From Gammaproteobacteria bacterium (lineage in GTDB: Bacteria; Pseudomonadota; Gammaproteobacteria; Steroidobacterales; Steroidobacteraceae): a DNA stretch of 36,786 bases. The notes beneath the pieces are model-generated. The model searched no databases. It was not told the DNA's origin and was given only the letters and a program-made list of their open reading frames with translations. Location of the stretch: assembly GCA_028293805.1 (NCBI GenBank), contig JAQGOC010000312.1, positions 1 to 36,786 on the forward strand, written 5' to 3'. This document shows, one piece after another, positions 16,677 through 25,564 of this stretch. Each line of letters begins with the position of its first letter. The stretch's first letter is position 1. Position numbers and translations under genes: made by a program.

Positions 16677-18047
16677 TCAGCCGCGGCTGAACAACTCATT
16701 GCGAATCCAGAACGCCCTGAAACCATTGCGCCGGCCTTGCCATTCGCCGAGCGCATTTCCCTCAAAATCGGCGGGCTGCCTGTCGCCTGCATACGTGTAA
16801 ACTGGTCTGTCGCGATACGCCCAGACGCGCAACGCGCCGGGTTGATGAGGCTGCGCCGCGCGGCCGGTCTGCGGATCGATCGTGATGACTGTCCAGATCC
16901 GGCTGTTGCTTTTCGCCTCGGGCGCGGCGAGCACGTAATGCCACAAGCGTTGGCACCGGGCCGGATCGCCGCCGCCGCAAATCGCCAAACGGTATTGCTG
17001 GGGACTGTCCAACGTATCACAGGACAACTGATCGGCGGAGTCATCGCCGCAGGTGTAGAAATAAACGGTCATGCCCCTGCTGTCGGCAAGCACATCCCCG
17101 TTGATTGTCTGTTGAATCGAGAACGGTTTTGGCGGCGCGGGCGCCAATTGCGTGTACACGTTGTGCCAACCAGACACTTCGCTACCGTCGAGACTCGCCT
17201 CGACCTCATCACGTGCGTAGGTATAAAGGGGCTTCTTTCGGAACGCCCATTGCCGGACGGCGGGCGATCGTTTGATGATCGTCCATTCTCCCTGCGGCCG
17301 CGCCGTTGCAGGCGCGATCATGGGCTGCCAGATCAGCGCGCAAGCGTCATTGCAGTTGGATGCGTTGCGAGCATCATTGTCCGAAACGTAGACGGAAAGT
17401 CGCTTTTCGGCCAACAACATGCGGCCGCGAACGGTAGTTTCGACCAAGAAACCCGGTGGGACGGCGGGCGGCGGGCCGACCGGCATACGCTCGGCCGGCG
17501 TGTCGCCGCCGCTCCTGAACGTCGCTGTACCAGCCATAACGTCGCCCGGCGCGTGATCGAGATACGACGTGTATAGGGCGTGATGGTCGTACGCCCATTG
17601 CTTCGTATCGTCACTGCGCGTGATGATGGTCCAGTCGCCCACGGGCTTTGCCTTGGCATCCACCAGAACTGGTGCCCATTCGGCGACACAGCTCTTGCGT
17701 CGGTCGAGATCCGGCAGATCCAATCCGTCCGGATAAGGGCTCATGTACCCCCCGGTCTTTGTCGTGACCTTGTCCTCGCAGACCGACTTGTCTTTCGGAT
17801 CGCCCGCATATCCATTGCGCAACGATGCAATGGGCCATTTGTACAGAGTTCTGCCTCGGGAGTCGGCGAAGACCGGGCCCTCGAGCTCGGTCGGGATCAC
17901 CTTGAAACCCGGCGGCATGGGGACGTGGGAGTAGGCTTCCGAAAGCTGGGACGCTTCGGGGGCCGGAAAGGGTTTCTCTTTGCCCGAGCCGACGTTGACG
18001 ACGCCAAGCGCCAGGAGAATGCCCATTATTCCGACTGGCGGTCTCAT
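16677..18047 (-). CDS. Exported COG4315/Lipoprotein_15 protein, three repeats
   Basis: A 456-aa protein from ATG 18047 (GAGG 7 nt upstream) with a hydrophobic signal (GIMGILLALGVVNV). It contains three copies of the Lipoprotein_15 secreted repeat, whose hallmark is an aromatic-x-aromatic-x-x-D motif: GRTLYKWPIAS, LSVYVSDND and VYFYTCGDD open the repeats, while KKPLYTYARD and DRPVYTYAGD close two of them. Each repeat has a Cys-containing core (SCVAEWAPVL, NCNDACALIW, CQRLWHYVL), the family's C-x3-C-x3-W theme or a variant. The biochemical role of this family is not known to me. Its place between DUF1552 and the 367-aa gene, plus a single-repeat relative beside the creatininase gene, points to a shared envelope function. 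Confidence 0.82.
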   Translation of the reverse strand: MRPPVGIMGILLALGVVNVGSGKEKPFPAPEASQLSEAYSHVPMPPGFKVIPTELEGPVFADSRGRTLYKWPIASLRNGYAGDPKDKSVCEDKVTTKTGGYMSPYPDGLDLPDLDRRKSCVAEWAPVLVDAKAKPVGDWTIITRSDDTKQWAYDHHALYTSYLDHAPGDVMAGTATFRSGGDTPAERMPVGPPPAVPPGFLVETTVRGRMLLAEKRLSVYVSDNDARNASNCNDACALIWQPMIAPATARPQGEWTIIKRSPAVRQWAFRKKPLYTYARDEVEASLDGSEVSGWHNVYTQLAPAPPKPFSIQQTINGDVLADSRGMTVYFYTCGDDSADQLSCDTLDSPQQYRLAICGGGDPARCQRLWHYVLAAPEAKSNSRIWTVITIDPQTGRAAQPHQPGALRVWAYRDRPVYTYAGDRQPADFEGNALGEWQGRRNGFRAFWIRNELFSRG

Positions 18048-18079
18048 ACCAAATCCTCTGGTCGCGCGCAGCGTAGGGG

Positions 18080-19414
18080 TCACACCAGGATCTCGCCGAT
18101 TTCCTTGGACGTGTTGTTCGACTGGGTGCCCCACGCGGGAATGTCTACGCCCATCGTCTTCATCATCGTGTAGCCCAGGCGCGCCGCGGGAGTTCTGGCG
18201 CCGTCGATGTGCAAACCGGTCTTGAGCTTGCCGCCGGCGCGGCCGGCCGTGAACATCGGCAGGCCTTCGATGGAATGTATCTTGGCGAATGACTGATCGG
18301 TCGACGCATAGATCAGCATGTTGTCGAGCAGCGTCCCATCACCTTCCTTGACCTTCGAAAAAGCCTCCACGAAATAGGCCCAGGATTCGAAGGAGCGCCG
18401 CAGGAACCACGACACCATGGGCTGATAGCCTAGTTTCTCGTCGACCGGCTCTTCATGCGAGGCGGTGTGATGTGGCTTCTCGTAGCCGATCTTGGTCGTT
18501 GAGGCGAAAGACTTGGAATAGGTCATGTTGAACACGCGCGTCTGATCGCAGGCCACCGCCATGACCAGAAGATCCGTGAACAGACGATGGCGCTCCGCGA
18601 CCAATTCGAAGTCGACGCCTGTCTTGAGCTCCTTCGGAGCCGCAATCATACGACAGGCCTCGCGCGGTTCCGGCTTTTCAAGCTGCCGGTCCAATTGACG
18701 CTCGAGCTCACGCAAGCCCGTGAAATATTGATCGATGCGCGCCCTATCCTCCGCGCCGACCTCGGTCATCAGTTTCTTGGCGTCATCGCTTACGCTGGAG
18801 AGAACACTTTGCCGCACCAGAATCTTGGGGCTCGGCTTGAATTCCTTGGCATTCGGATCCTGAAAATCCCCGCCGAACATCGTCGTATACAGGGCCAGCG
18901 GCGACCCTTCGGCATTGTTGATCGAGCTGGCGCTTTCGTAGCTGTAGGTATCGCGCGGATCCCCTGTCGCCGACACAGTCACGGACGGAAAGCGCGTGGT
19001 CGTGCCGATCTTCTTTGCGACGGTGACGTCGATGGTCTCGCCGGGGCGCGAACTCGTATTTGCGGGCGCGCTGCCGCTGCGCAGAATGATCCACCCCGTC
19101 GTGTGGCAGAGATTCGGCATTGCGTCCCGAAGCGCATTGAAATTTGTAAAGAGATTGATCTTGTCGCGCACCGGCGCAAGCGAGGCAATCTCTTCCGGAA
19201 GATCGAAATCGGGGCCGGTCTTCGTGGGCACGAAGATGACTTTGCTCATGCCCAGACCCCAGCCCCAAGTGCCGAAGCGGATCGGAAGCGGCGCGCCATT
19301 GGCCAGGGCCGTCCCGTTATCGTTGATAAAGCAATTCAGCAGCGGCAGGCCCACCGCAACAGCAGCGCCATTCAACATTCCGCGCAATACGCGGCGACGA
19401 CTGAGAGCTTTCAT
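18080..19414 (-). CDS. DUF1552 family protein, Tat-exported
   Basis: A 444-aa protein. ATG 19414 has an excellent ribosome binding site (GGAGGTATCC then ATG). The N-terminus ALSRRRVLRGMLNG followed by a hydrophobic run is a twin-arginine signal. The body matches DUF1552: FGTWGWGLGM near the start, the SRPGETIDVTVAKKIG region, the ARIDQYFTGLRELERQL segment and PHHTASHEE near the C-terminal third. DUF1552 proteins are almost always partners of DUF1592-type proteins, as here, and their function is unknown; Tat export implies they fold, perhaps with a cofactor, before crossing the membrane. It begins 16 bases after the DUF1592 stop codon, so the pair is one transcript. Confidence 0.9.
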   Translation of the reverse strand: MKALSRRRVLRGMLNGAAVAVGLPLLNCFINDNGTALANGAPLPIRFGTWGWGLGMSKVIFVPTKTGPDFDLPEEIASLAPVRDKINLFTNFNALRDAMPNLCHTTGWIILRSGSAPANTSSRPGETIDVTVAKKIGTTTRFPSVTVSATGDPRDTYSYESASSINNAEGSPLALYTTMFGGDFQDPNAKEFKPSPKILVRQSVLSSVSDDAKKLMTEVGAEDRARIDQYFTGLRELERQLDRQLEKPEPREACRMIAAPKELKTGVDFELVAERHRLFTDLLVMAVACDQTRVFNMTYSKSFASTTKIGYEKPHHTASHEEPVDEKLGYQPMVSWFLRRSFESWAYFVEAFSKVKEGDGTLLDNMLIYASTDQSFAKIHSIEGLPMFTAGRAGGKLKTGLHIDGARTPAARLGYTMMKTMGVDIPAWGTQSNNTSKEIGEILV

Positions 19415-19430
19415 GGATACCTCCGGGACT

Positions 19431-21221
19431 TCATTGGGCCACAGCCTGAGAAGCCGGCAAGCTGGCCGTCCTCGGCGCCGGCGCCGGCGCAGCTGGGGTT
19501 TCGGCGACTTCTGAAAATGCGGTGCTGAGCGCGATGGCCCGCAGCAGATCGGGGACGCGATAGCCTGAGGCTGCAAAGCGCTGATTGAGATAGGCCAATT
19601 CTGGATTGTCGGCGTCCGTCAGTGGCCCACCAGCGCCATAGCTGTACATGCGCTTGACCAGGCATACAGGCAGCCCGGGATGATCGTGCACGGCTTGCGC
19701 CAGGCCGACGGGGTCTTTGAAATCCTTACCGTCCAGACTGCCGTTGGCGTCGATGTCAACGCCCCTCTCGGTGAGGCGATATTGGCCACCCCCGTCGAAA
19801 TTCTCCAAAGCCAAGCCGATCGGATCGGTGATGCGATGGCAGCCGGCGCATACCGGATTGCTGCGGTGAGCCGTCAGGCGCTCGCGCGCGGTATGAAAAT
19901 TCGCCTTTGGATCCTCGAGAATGGAAAAATCAACATTGGGCGGCGGTGAGGGCACTTTCTGGCACAGCAGCAGTTCGCGCAGCGCCTTGCCGCGCACGGT
20001 GGGCGAACTGCGCGCTGGATGGGAATGTACGGCGAGAAAGCTGACCTGGCTCAAAATGCCGCTGCGGGGACTATCCGGCGGAAACTCGTAAGGCACCCAG
20101 CCCGGGACCGCCGGCACCTGATACACCGCCGCCAAAGCGGGCGAAATGAACGTGTCACGAGTCGTGAACAAATCCCGGTAGTCACGGTCCCGGGTGATCA
20201 GATGGTCGACCACCGTGCGCAGGGTCTGCTCGCGGGCGTCTTTCAACGTAGTGCCGCTGACCTTCGGATAGATGGTCGCGTCCTTGGACAGATTGTCGAA
20301 ATCATCAAAGCCGAACATGTCATCGAAAAAGGCCCGGATGCCGTTTTCGAGGCGCGGGCTGGCAAGCATCATGTTCACCACGCGCGCGCGCCCTGCGGGC
20401 GTATTGATCTCAGCGCTTTCAGCCGACTTCAAAACCGCATCGTCGGGCGCCGAATTCCACAGAAAGAACGACAGGCGCGAGGCAAGCGAGAATGCATCGA
20501 GGCGGCGCCTGCCCGGATGCGCGGGATCCGGTTCGGTTTTGTCGACGATCATCAGCACCATCGGATCGACCAGCATGCCTTCGAGCACGCTCGACAATCC
20601 GGCGTAGAAATCCTTCAGCTCCTCGGCCGCGCGATGTGCCCGGCCCACGAACTCATCGACCTTGGGGCCGCTCAGCGGGCGACGGAACAACAGCCGTCCC
20701 GTGGATCTGATGAACTTGGCTGCGCAGGCATCATCGGGAGCATGGTCCGCCTTCGGTTTGCATGGGACCAGATAGTCCCGGTGCGCCGGCAGCTGGTTCT
20801 CGAGATTGCCGTTATCCACGACCTGGGTGGCGATGGCCGATGCGGAGCGCTGGAGCTGCATCACCTGTCCGGCGGTCACCCCAACCGAGGCACTTGTCGA
20901 GGCCAACAGTCCGTCGGTGCGGCGCAGCGGAGGAATGGGCGTCCCGGGTTTGATGTCGGCGCCGAAGACATCGGCAATCACATTTGCATATTGCTGAGCA
21001 GTCAAGAGGCGCACGCGCGGCGGCGTGCCGGCGTCCTGGGGGCCCAGGTTCTCGGTTGTCGCCGCGCCGGGTGCGCCGTGATCACCTAGAAAATGCGTAC
21101 ACCCCGCGATCCCTAGCGCGCCGGCACCAGCAACAGCCGCCCAGAATGCGCCACCGAATAGACCCGTTGACCGGGCTCGTGAAATTTCGCGAACCGACTG
21201 CACCTGCGTCCCCCTCGACAT
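19431..21221 (-). CDS. DUF1592/DUF1588-type lipoprotein with CxxCH motif
   Basis: A 596-aa protein. The lipobox LGIAGC near residue 42 marks it as a lipoprotein. Modules in order: a DUF1587-like start (RLLTAQQYANVIADVFG), DUF1595/DUF1592 (FIRSTGRLLFRRPLS, then SLASRLSFFLWNSAPDD), DUF1588 (SPTVRGKALRELLLCQ, then NPVCAGCHRITDPIGLALEN) and DUF1585 at the C-terminus. The N-terminal cytochrome domain often fused to these proteins is absent, so CAGCH is the only possible heme site. The start is ATG 21221 without a clear ribosome binding site, or GTG 21203 behind AGGGGG; both keep the lipobox. First gene of the redox cluster, directly behind the 24-bp inverted repeat. Confidence 0.9.
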   Translation of the reverse strand: MSRGTQVQSVREISRARSTGLFGGAFWAAVAGAGALGIAGCTHFLGDHGAPGAATTENLGPQDAGTPPRVRLLTAQQYANVIADVFGADIKPGTPIPPLRRTDGLLASTSASVGVTAGQVMQLQRSASAIATQVVDNGNLENQLPAHRDYLVPCKPKADHAPDDACAAKFIRSTGRLLFRRPLSGPKVDEFVGRAHRAAEELKDFYAGLSSVLEGMLVDPMVLMIVDKTEPDPAHPGRRRLDAFSLASRLSFFLWNSAPDDAVLKSAESAEINTPAGRARVVNMMLASPRLENGIRAFFDDMFGFDDFDNLSKDATIYPKVSGTTLKDAREQTLRTVVDHLITRDRDYRDLFTTRDTFISPALAAVYQVPAVPGWVPYEFPPDSPRSGILSQVSFLAVHSHPARSSPTVRGKALRELLLCQKVPSPPPNVDFSILEDPKANFHTARERLTAHRSNPVCAGCHRITDPIGLALENFDGGGQYRLTERGVDIDANGSLDGKDFKDPVGLAQAVHDHPGLPVCLVKRMYSYGAGGPLTDADNPELAYLNQRFAASGYRVPDLLRAIALSTAFSEVAETPAAPAPAPRTASLPASQAVAQ

Positions 21222-21247
21222 CAAAGTACTTGGTTCAAAAAAAACAA

Positions 21248-21271
21248 TAACACGACCGCTCGGTCATGTTA
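21248..21271. promoter_or_regulatory. 24-bp inverted repeat, candidate TetR-type operator
   Basis: Arms TAACAcGACCG and CGGTCaTGTTA flank a central CT; ten of the eleven arm positions pair. It ends 27 bases before the DUF1592 start codon on the minus strand. A TTGACA-like -35 hexamer lies 10 bases upstream at 21287-21282, so a bound protein would cover the spacer and -10 area and block transcription. The size suits a TetR dimer; the only TetR gene in view is 12328-12918. The pairing is inference. Confidence 0.6.
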
Positions 21272-21415
21272 AGCGCAAGTCTGTCAAGAAACTCGAAGCG
21301 GAGTGCCGAACACGCGATGGCACCGACCGAGACTTTGGTCTCCTCAATTCGCTTTGCCGGCATACCTCATCGTCGATCGCGCACGCTTGACTGGCGGCGC
21401 TGCACTGATTCTGGC

Positions 21416-21448
21416 CGGAAAAGCACCCGCGCCAGAATGTGGCGCGGG
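21416..21448 (-). terminator. Rho-independent terminator of the TonB receptor gene
   Basis: On the minus strand CCCGCGCC and GGCGCGGG pair around a 7-base loop and are followed by TGCTTTTCC. It lies 43 bases past the receptor stop and upstream of the 24-bp operator, so the receptor and the DUF1592-led cluster are probably separate transcripts. Confidence 0.7.
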
Positions 21449-21490
21449 CCGAAAGACAACAGTCCAAAAACATGACGTCTTAAGAAAACT

Positions 21491-24400
21491 TCACATTTCC
21501 AGACGCACGCCGAGGCGAAGGACGCGGCCAAGAACGTCGTACAACGCGGCGTTTGCCGGGAAGAAATCCCAGCCGCTAGCGCCCGGCCCCATCGCCACGA
21601 TCGGCGGATCCCTGTTCAACAGGTTGCGGACGTTGAAGTAAATCGCGGCGTCGGCTTTGTCGACCGTGAAGTGATAGGCAGCGCCGAGGTCGAGATAGAA
21701 AACCCCGGAAATGCGATTGTTCGAGACCGTCACGTTATTCGCGGTGGATGCCGGGCAGCCGGACGTACACTCGATGTTGCTTTGATTATAGACGCCGCTG
21801 CTGATGCCGCGCGCAGTGAGCTGCAAGCTGTAATGATCGAACGCATAATCGACGGCGGCCTGATATTTCCAGCTGGGCAAGCCGGTACTGCCGGCGTTCA
21901 CGCCGGCGTTTTGCGTGGGAATCGAATTGATCGCCCCGCTATCGATGACGTCGCTGATGTAATGCGTAACCTGAGCGTGGAAGCCAAGATTACCCTTCCA
22001 GCCGCTGCTGATCGAGTCCAGAGGCAATCGATATGTTGTTTCCATTTCGAGACGGCGCGCATGCTCGGTCGCGAAATTGAGTGGCTCGATCACGAAATCC
22101 AGGAGCGAGTTGCCGCCTGCGCTCGTTCTGGTAAATGTGTCGCAGGCGGGCGCGCTGCCCGCATAGCACAGATTGACCAATTGCTGCGCGGTAAAAGACT
22201 GGATGCCGCCCGTGATATCGATGATGTAGTAGTCGAGGGATACGCTGAAGCGCGGTATCCACGACGGCTGGTACACCGCCCCGATCACGGTGTTGTTGGC
22301 CCGCTCGGGCACGAGGCCCGCATTGCCGGTCGTCGTGGAACGGTACGCGACCGTCGCATTGTTGTTGAACGGATCGGTGACGCTGTTCGAGGTGGTCGTG
22401 CCCGCCTGGTACAGGTCGACCAATGTCGGTTCGCGAATGTCCAGAGAGCGGGTCGCACGAAATCTCAGATCGTCGAACGGACTATAGGAGGTGCCCACTT
22501 TCCAGGTGCGGGTCGAGCCGAAAGTGTTGTAGGCGGTCTCGCGGACCGCGGCGTTCAAGTCCAGTTCCTTGGCCAGGAAGACATCCTTCGCCAGCGGAAC
22601 GTTAGTCTCGACATAGCCCTCCGTCACCTTGAAGGAGCCGGAATAAGGAAGCCCGGCGGCAAGGAACCAGGTTCCCGTTTGCGCTTCCTCCGGGTCGGAG
22701 AAGGAGCTGGTGGATTCTTGGCGGTGCTCTACGCCGAGGGCAAAGGAGACAGGGCCGGCCCAATCGTGGAACGGCGAGCCGTGCAGATTGGCGCTGAAAA
22801 CCTTCTGATCCAGCCTTGCATGGCTGTACGGATTGGCAATGACGTAATCGATCGCAGCCTGGCTGGCGACGCCCGTGCCGAACACGTTCAGCGGAACGCA
22901 GCCATTGCCCGGATTGGCCAGCGTCGAGGCGCAGGCGATGGATCCGTCCGGCGCGCGCACGGCGTTTATCGCCTGCATGTAGCGCGGAACATTGATCGTA
23001 TTGCCCGAGATCACCTGCTGCAGGCTGAACCCATAAGAGGCATAGGCGTCCCACGTCCAATCCGTGTGGAAAGCGTTGAAGTTGCCGTCACTGCCGAGCA
23101 GGAACCGCGTGACCTGGCGATCCGTAATAGGGTGCTGGATACCGAGGTCGCCGTTGAAGGTTCCGAATTTGAATGAGGAGACATTCGCCGCCGCCAGGCC
23201 CGCGGCGATATTCGTGGGAAGGAACGCGTTTTGCGCCGAGATCGTCAAATTACCAGGATAGAACACCGGAACGCTGTCCGACAACGAGTGCAAATGAGCA
23301 TAAGAGACCTGCCCGTAGACCTCGGCACTATCGGCCACATCGTAGCTGGCGCGGGCGAAAATGTTCTGGCGACGTTGTTCAGGTGCAATCGCGGCGCCCA
23401 GGACGTTGGCTACGGTCTGCGAAGACCAGCTGCCGCCTGACATCAGCGGGTCGGACACAATGGATCCGAAGACTTCCTGCGTCTGGGCACCACCCGGACC
23501 AAACATCGTTCCTCTGAACGGGCCACTGGCGATCGTGCCGCCATAGCTGGCGGTGTCGACCCCGATGTGGTTGGTGAGAATGTTGAGCGGTTGCCCATTT
23601 GTCCGCGTGTAGTTGGGATTCGTGATGTACCCCCAACCGTTATTGTTCCAAGGCCGTTTGGCGATCAACAGGCCGTCGTCGTTGGACGTTTCGCCGCTGA
23701 TTTCAAAATGGCCGCGCCCCTGCGCGAATGACGTGCCGGCGGTAAGATTGGCCCGCCAGTTCCGGTCATCGCCATAGCTCGTTTCACCGCCCGACACCTC
23801 GGCTTTGATGCCGGTGAACTTCGTATCGAGCACAAAGTTTACAATGCCCGTCAAAGCATCCGAGCCGTACCCCGCGGACGCGCCCCCGGTGACCACGTCG
23901 ACACGCGTGATGAGCTGTTGCGGCAGTTCGCTGACATCGACGACACCGGTCAGAAGCGAGCCGACGGTACGCTGGCCGTTGACCAGGACCAGAGTCCGGG
24001 TGGCGCCGAGACCACCGATATTCAGGGCATTGACGGCTTGCTGACCACTGGTGACCGTGACGGCGGTGGTTTGCGGGGTTGAGCTCCCCGCAAAATTCGG
24101 CAGCGTATTGAGCGCATCGGCTACGTTCGAAGTGGCGTTGCCTTGCAAGACCTCGCTGCTGATCACCGAGACGGGCGTCGGAGACTTGTATCCGTCGCGA
24201 ACGATGCGCGATCCCGAAACGACCACCTCTTGGACGGGCGTCGACGTTTGCTGGGATTCGGCCTGGGCATAGGCGACACTTGCACCGCCACCTTCAATTG
24301 CGGCCAGCAGCGGCGCCGCGCAGAACGCGGCCAGCGCTCTGCGTTTTGCCATTTTGCGTACGATAGGCTCTGTGCCGAACCTGTATCCAATAAGACTCAT
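21491..24400 (-). CDS. TonB-dependent outer-membrane receptor
   Basis: A 969-aa protein from ATG 24400 (GGAGAGGGGG about 10 nt upstream). A long basic leader precedes a hydrophobic signal (RRALAAFCAAPLLAAI) cleaved near AYAQ. A TonB-box-like VQEVVVSGSR leads into the plug domain (PTPVSVISSEVLQGNA, then ALNIGGLGATRTLVLVNGQR, then GGASAGYGSDALTGIVNFVL), and the rest is a 22-strand-type beta-barrel with many aromatic strand ends. The last residues LRLGVRLEM deviate from the usual terminal aromatic residue. The plug style is that of receptors for organic substrates rather than siderophores, though the ligand cannot be read. It stands alone between a terminator and its own leader and adjoins the redox cluster it may feed. 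Confidence 0.95.
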   Translation of the reverse strand: MSLIGYRFGTEPIVRKMAKRRALAAFCAAPLLAAIEGGGASVAYAQAESQQTSTPVQEVVVSGSRIVRDGYKSPTPVSVISSEVLQGNATSNVADALNTLPNFAGSSTPQTTAVTVTSGQQAVNALNIGGLGATRTLVLVNGQRTVGSLLTGVVDVSELPQQLITRVDVVTGGASAGYGSDALTGIVNFVLDTKFTGIKAEVSGGETSYGDDRNWRANLTAGTSFAQGRGHFEISGETSNDDGLLIAKRPWNNNGWGYITNPNYTRTNGQPLNILTNHIGVDTASYGGTIASGPFRGTMFGPGGAQTQEVFGSIVSDPLMSGGSWSSQTVANVLGAAIAPEQRRQNIFARASYDVADSAEVYGQVSYAHLHSLSDSVPVFYPGNLTISAQNAFLPTNIAAGLAAANVSSFKFGTFNGDLGIQHPITDRQVTRFLLGSDGNFNAFHTDWTWDAYASYGFSLQQVISGNTINVPRYMQAINAVRAPDGSIACASTLANPGNGCVPLNVFGTGVASQAAIDYVIANPYSHARLDQKVFSANLHGSPFHDWAGPVSFALGVEHRQESTSSFSDPEEAQTGTWFLAAGLPYSGSFKVTEGYVETNVPLAKDVFLAKELDLNAAVRETAYNTFGSTRTWKVGTSYSPFDDLRFRATRSLDIREPTLVDLYQAGTTTSNSVTDPFNNNATVAYRSTTTGNAGLVPERANNTVIGAVYQPSWIPRFSVSLDYYIIDITGGIQSFTAQQLVNLCYAGSAPACDTFTRTSAGGNSLLDFVIEPLNFATEHARRLEMETTYRLPLDSISSGWKGNLGFHAQVTHYISDVIDSGAINSIPTQNAGVNAGSTGLPSWKYQAAVDYAFDHYSLQLTARGISSGVYNQSNIECTSGCPASTANNVTVSNNRISGVFYLDLGAAYHFTVDKADAAIYFNVRNLLNRDPPIVAMGPGASGWDFFPANAALYDVLGRVLRLGVRLEM

Positions 24401-25030
24401 TGTTAGATAACCCCCTCTCCAGTCTATTCTTAGGATGACTGGTCGGCTAATTAATAGCAAGGGGTACTTTGCGGTTTACCGCCTGTGTATTTTCGAATTT
24501 GCATGCGCGGATGATGGCCGGCGTCTCCCTGACCTTCCGAATACCGCTGCCGATGTTCAGCGCTTGGGTCTTGTCCTTTAAAGGAGCCAACCCTGGCGTG
24601 TGAACTGCTTGCGACTCCACCCGGATAGCCATCGGCATGTTACATACATGAATATTCCGGAAGATCGACGACTACCCGGATATGAGGTGGCACAAGGGAG
24701 ACAAACAAGAATGAGCCGCGCATCGAGTGGACGCCTGCGCACGCGATTTTACTCGCGCGGTGCTCACCTGACGGACGCATTTCGCCACGGAGCGGATGCA
24801 AGGGTTACCCGTACTGTTGTCTGCTCGTGTTACTCGACGCGAGGCAGATGGTCGCGGGGCACCCCACGAAGCGGTGCGTCGGCATTCACAAACAGCAGAC
24901 TTTCCGACAGCTGGCACGATATCACTGCCGTCACGTATCGCTCATTGCTGCGCGTGGAGACATTCTCGTTAGCTCAGGTCACGGCAACGACAAGCATTAT
25001 TCACCCGAGGATCGGACAATTCTCCCGTCA
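24401..25030. other. Intergenic region upstream of TonB receptor, no supported gene
   Basis: About 630 bases. CCAGTC and GACTGG arms at 24419-24442 may be a regulator site close to the receptor start. A plus ORF 24711-25034 (107 codons) is preceded by GGGAGA, but its product is Arg/Ser/Thr-rich with no recognisable motif, so I leave it uncalled. Confidence 0.4.
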
Positions 25031-25387
25031 TTAGGGCGATAGCAAGTGCCATACACCGTCTATGCCATCACCCTTGTTTCCGCCGGGTATGTCCTGCGCG
25101 TGGGTGTAGACCGGATTGCCACGGAACGTCCACTGGCGAGCCTCACCGCGCTCAATCGTCTTCCACTCGCCGACAACAGGCGTCGCACCGATAGAGGCGA
25201 TCAGCGGCGGCCAGCTTTTGCTGCACGCCTTGATACAGTGCGATTGGCCGTCCACATCGAAGTCATATCGGTACAGAGCCATGCCATCTTGATTCCGCAG
25301 AATGTAGACGCCGTCTTCTTCGAACAAGCTCACATCGACCGGTGTCGGCGGCGCAGTACGCTGCGGCCTGGATTGGCGATCAGTCAT
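25031..25387 (-). CDS. Single-repeat COG4315/Lipoprotein_15 protein, no signal peptide
   Basis: A 118-aa protein with one secreted-repeat unit: GMALYRYDFDVDG opens it (aromatic-x-aromatic-x-x-D), HCIKACSKSWPPL is the cysteine core and NPVYTHAQD the closing motif. It is the same family as the three-repeat protein at 16677-18047, and its core is closer to the family consensus. The N-terminus MTDRQSRPQRTAPPTPVDVS has no export signal, which is odd for this family; it may act in the cytoplasm, or have lost its 5' end. The ribosome binding site is weak. It lies 177 bases downstream of the creatininase-family gene on the same strand and could share its transcript. Confidence 0.75.
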   Translation of the reverse strand: MTDRQSRPQRTAPPTPVDVSLFEEDGVYILRNQDGMALYRYDFDVDGQSHCIKACSKSWPPLIASIGATPVVGEWKTIERGEARQWTFRGNPVYTHAQDIPGGNKGDGIDGVWHLLSP

Positions 25388-25564
25388 GTTGTTTCTGCAG
25401 TACCGAAGCGCGCAAAATGGCGTTGTAGCAGATTAATAGGACGCAGCGGGCCAGCTGCCACCGGTCAGCGAAGAAGCCTTGCAGCGATTTGGAGGTGCTT
25501 TACGCTCCTCCCGGTTACGGAACTCGCGGATGTAGCTGCCGTGCTGCATACTTTAGCGCGTACG

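Noticed and set aside
20019-21089. Long plus frame opposite the DUF1592 gene
   Set aside because: Shadow of a well-supported gene on the other strand, a common effect of high GC.
21671-23176. 501-codon plus frame opposite the TonB receptor
   Set aside because: Shadow frame; the receptor motifs on the minus strand are unambiguous.
24711-25034. 107-codon plus frame preceded by GGGAGA
   Set aside because: The ribosome-binding-like sequence is the only support; the product is low-complexity Arg/Ser/Thr without motifs.
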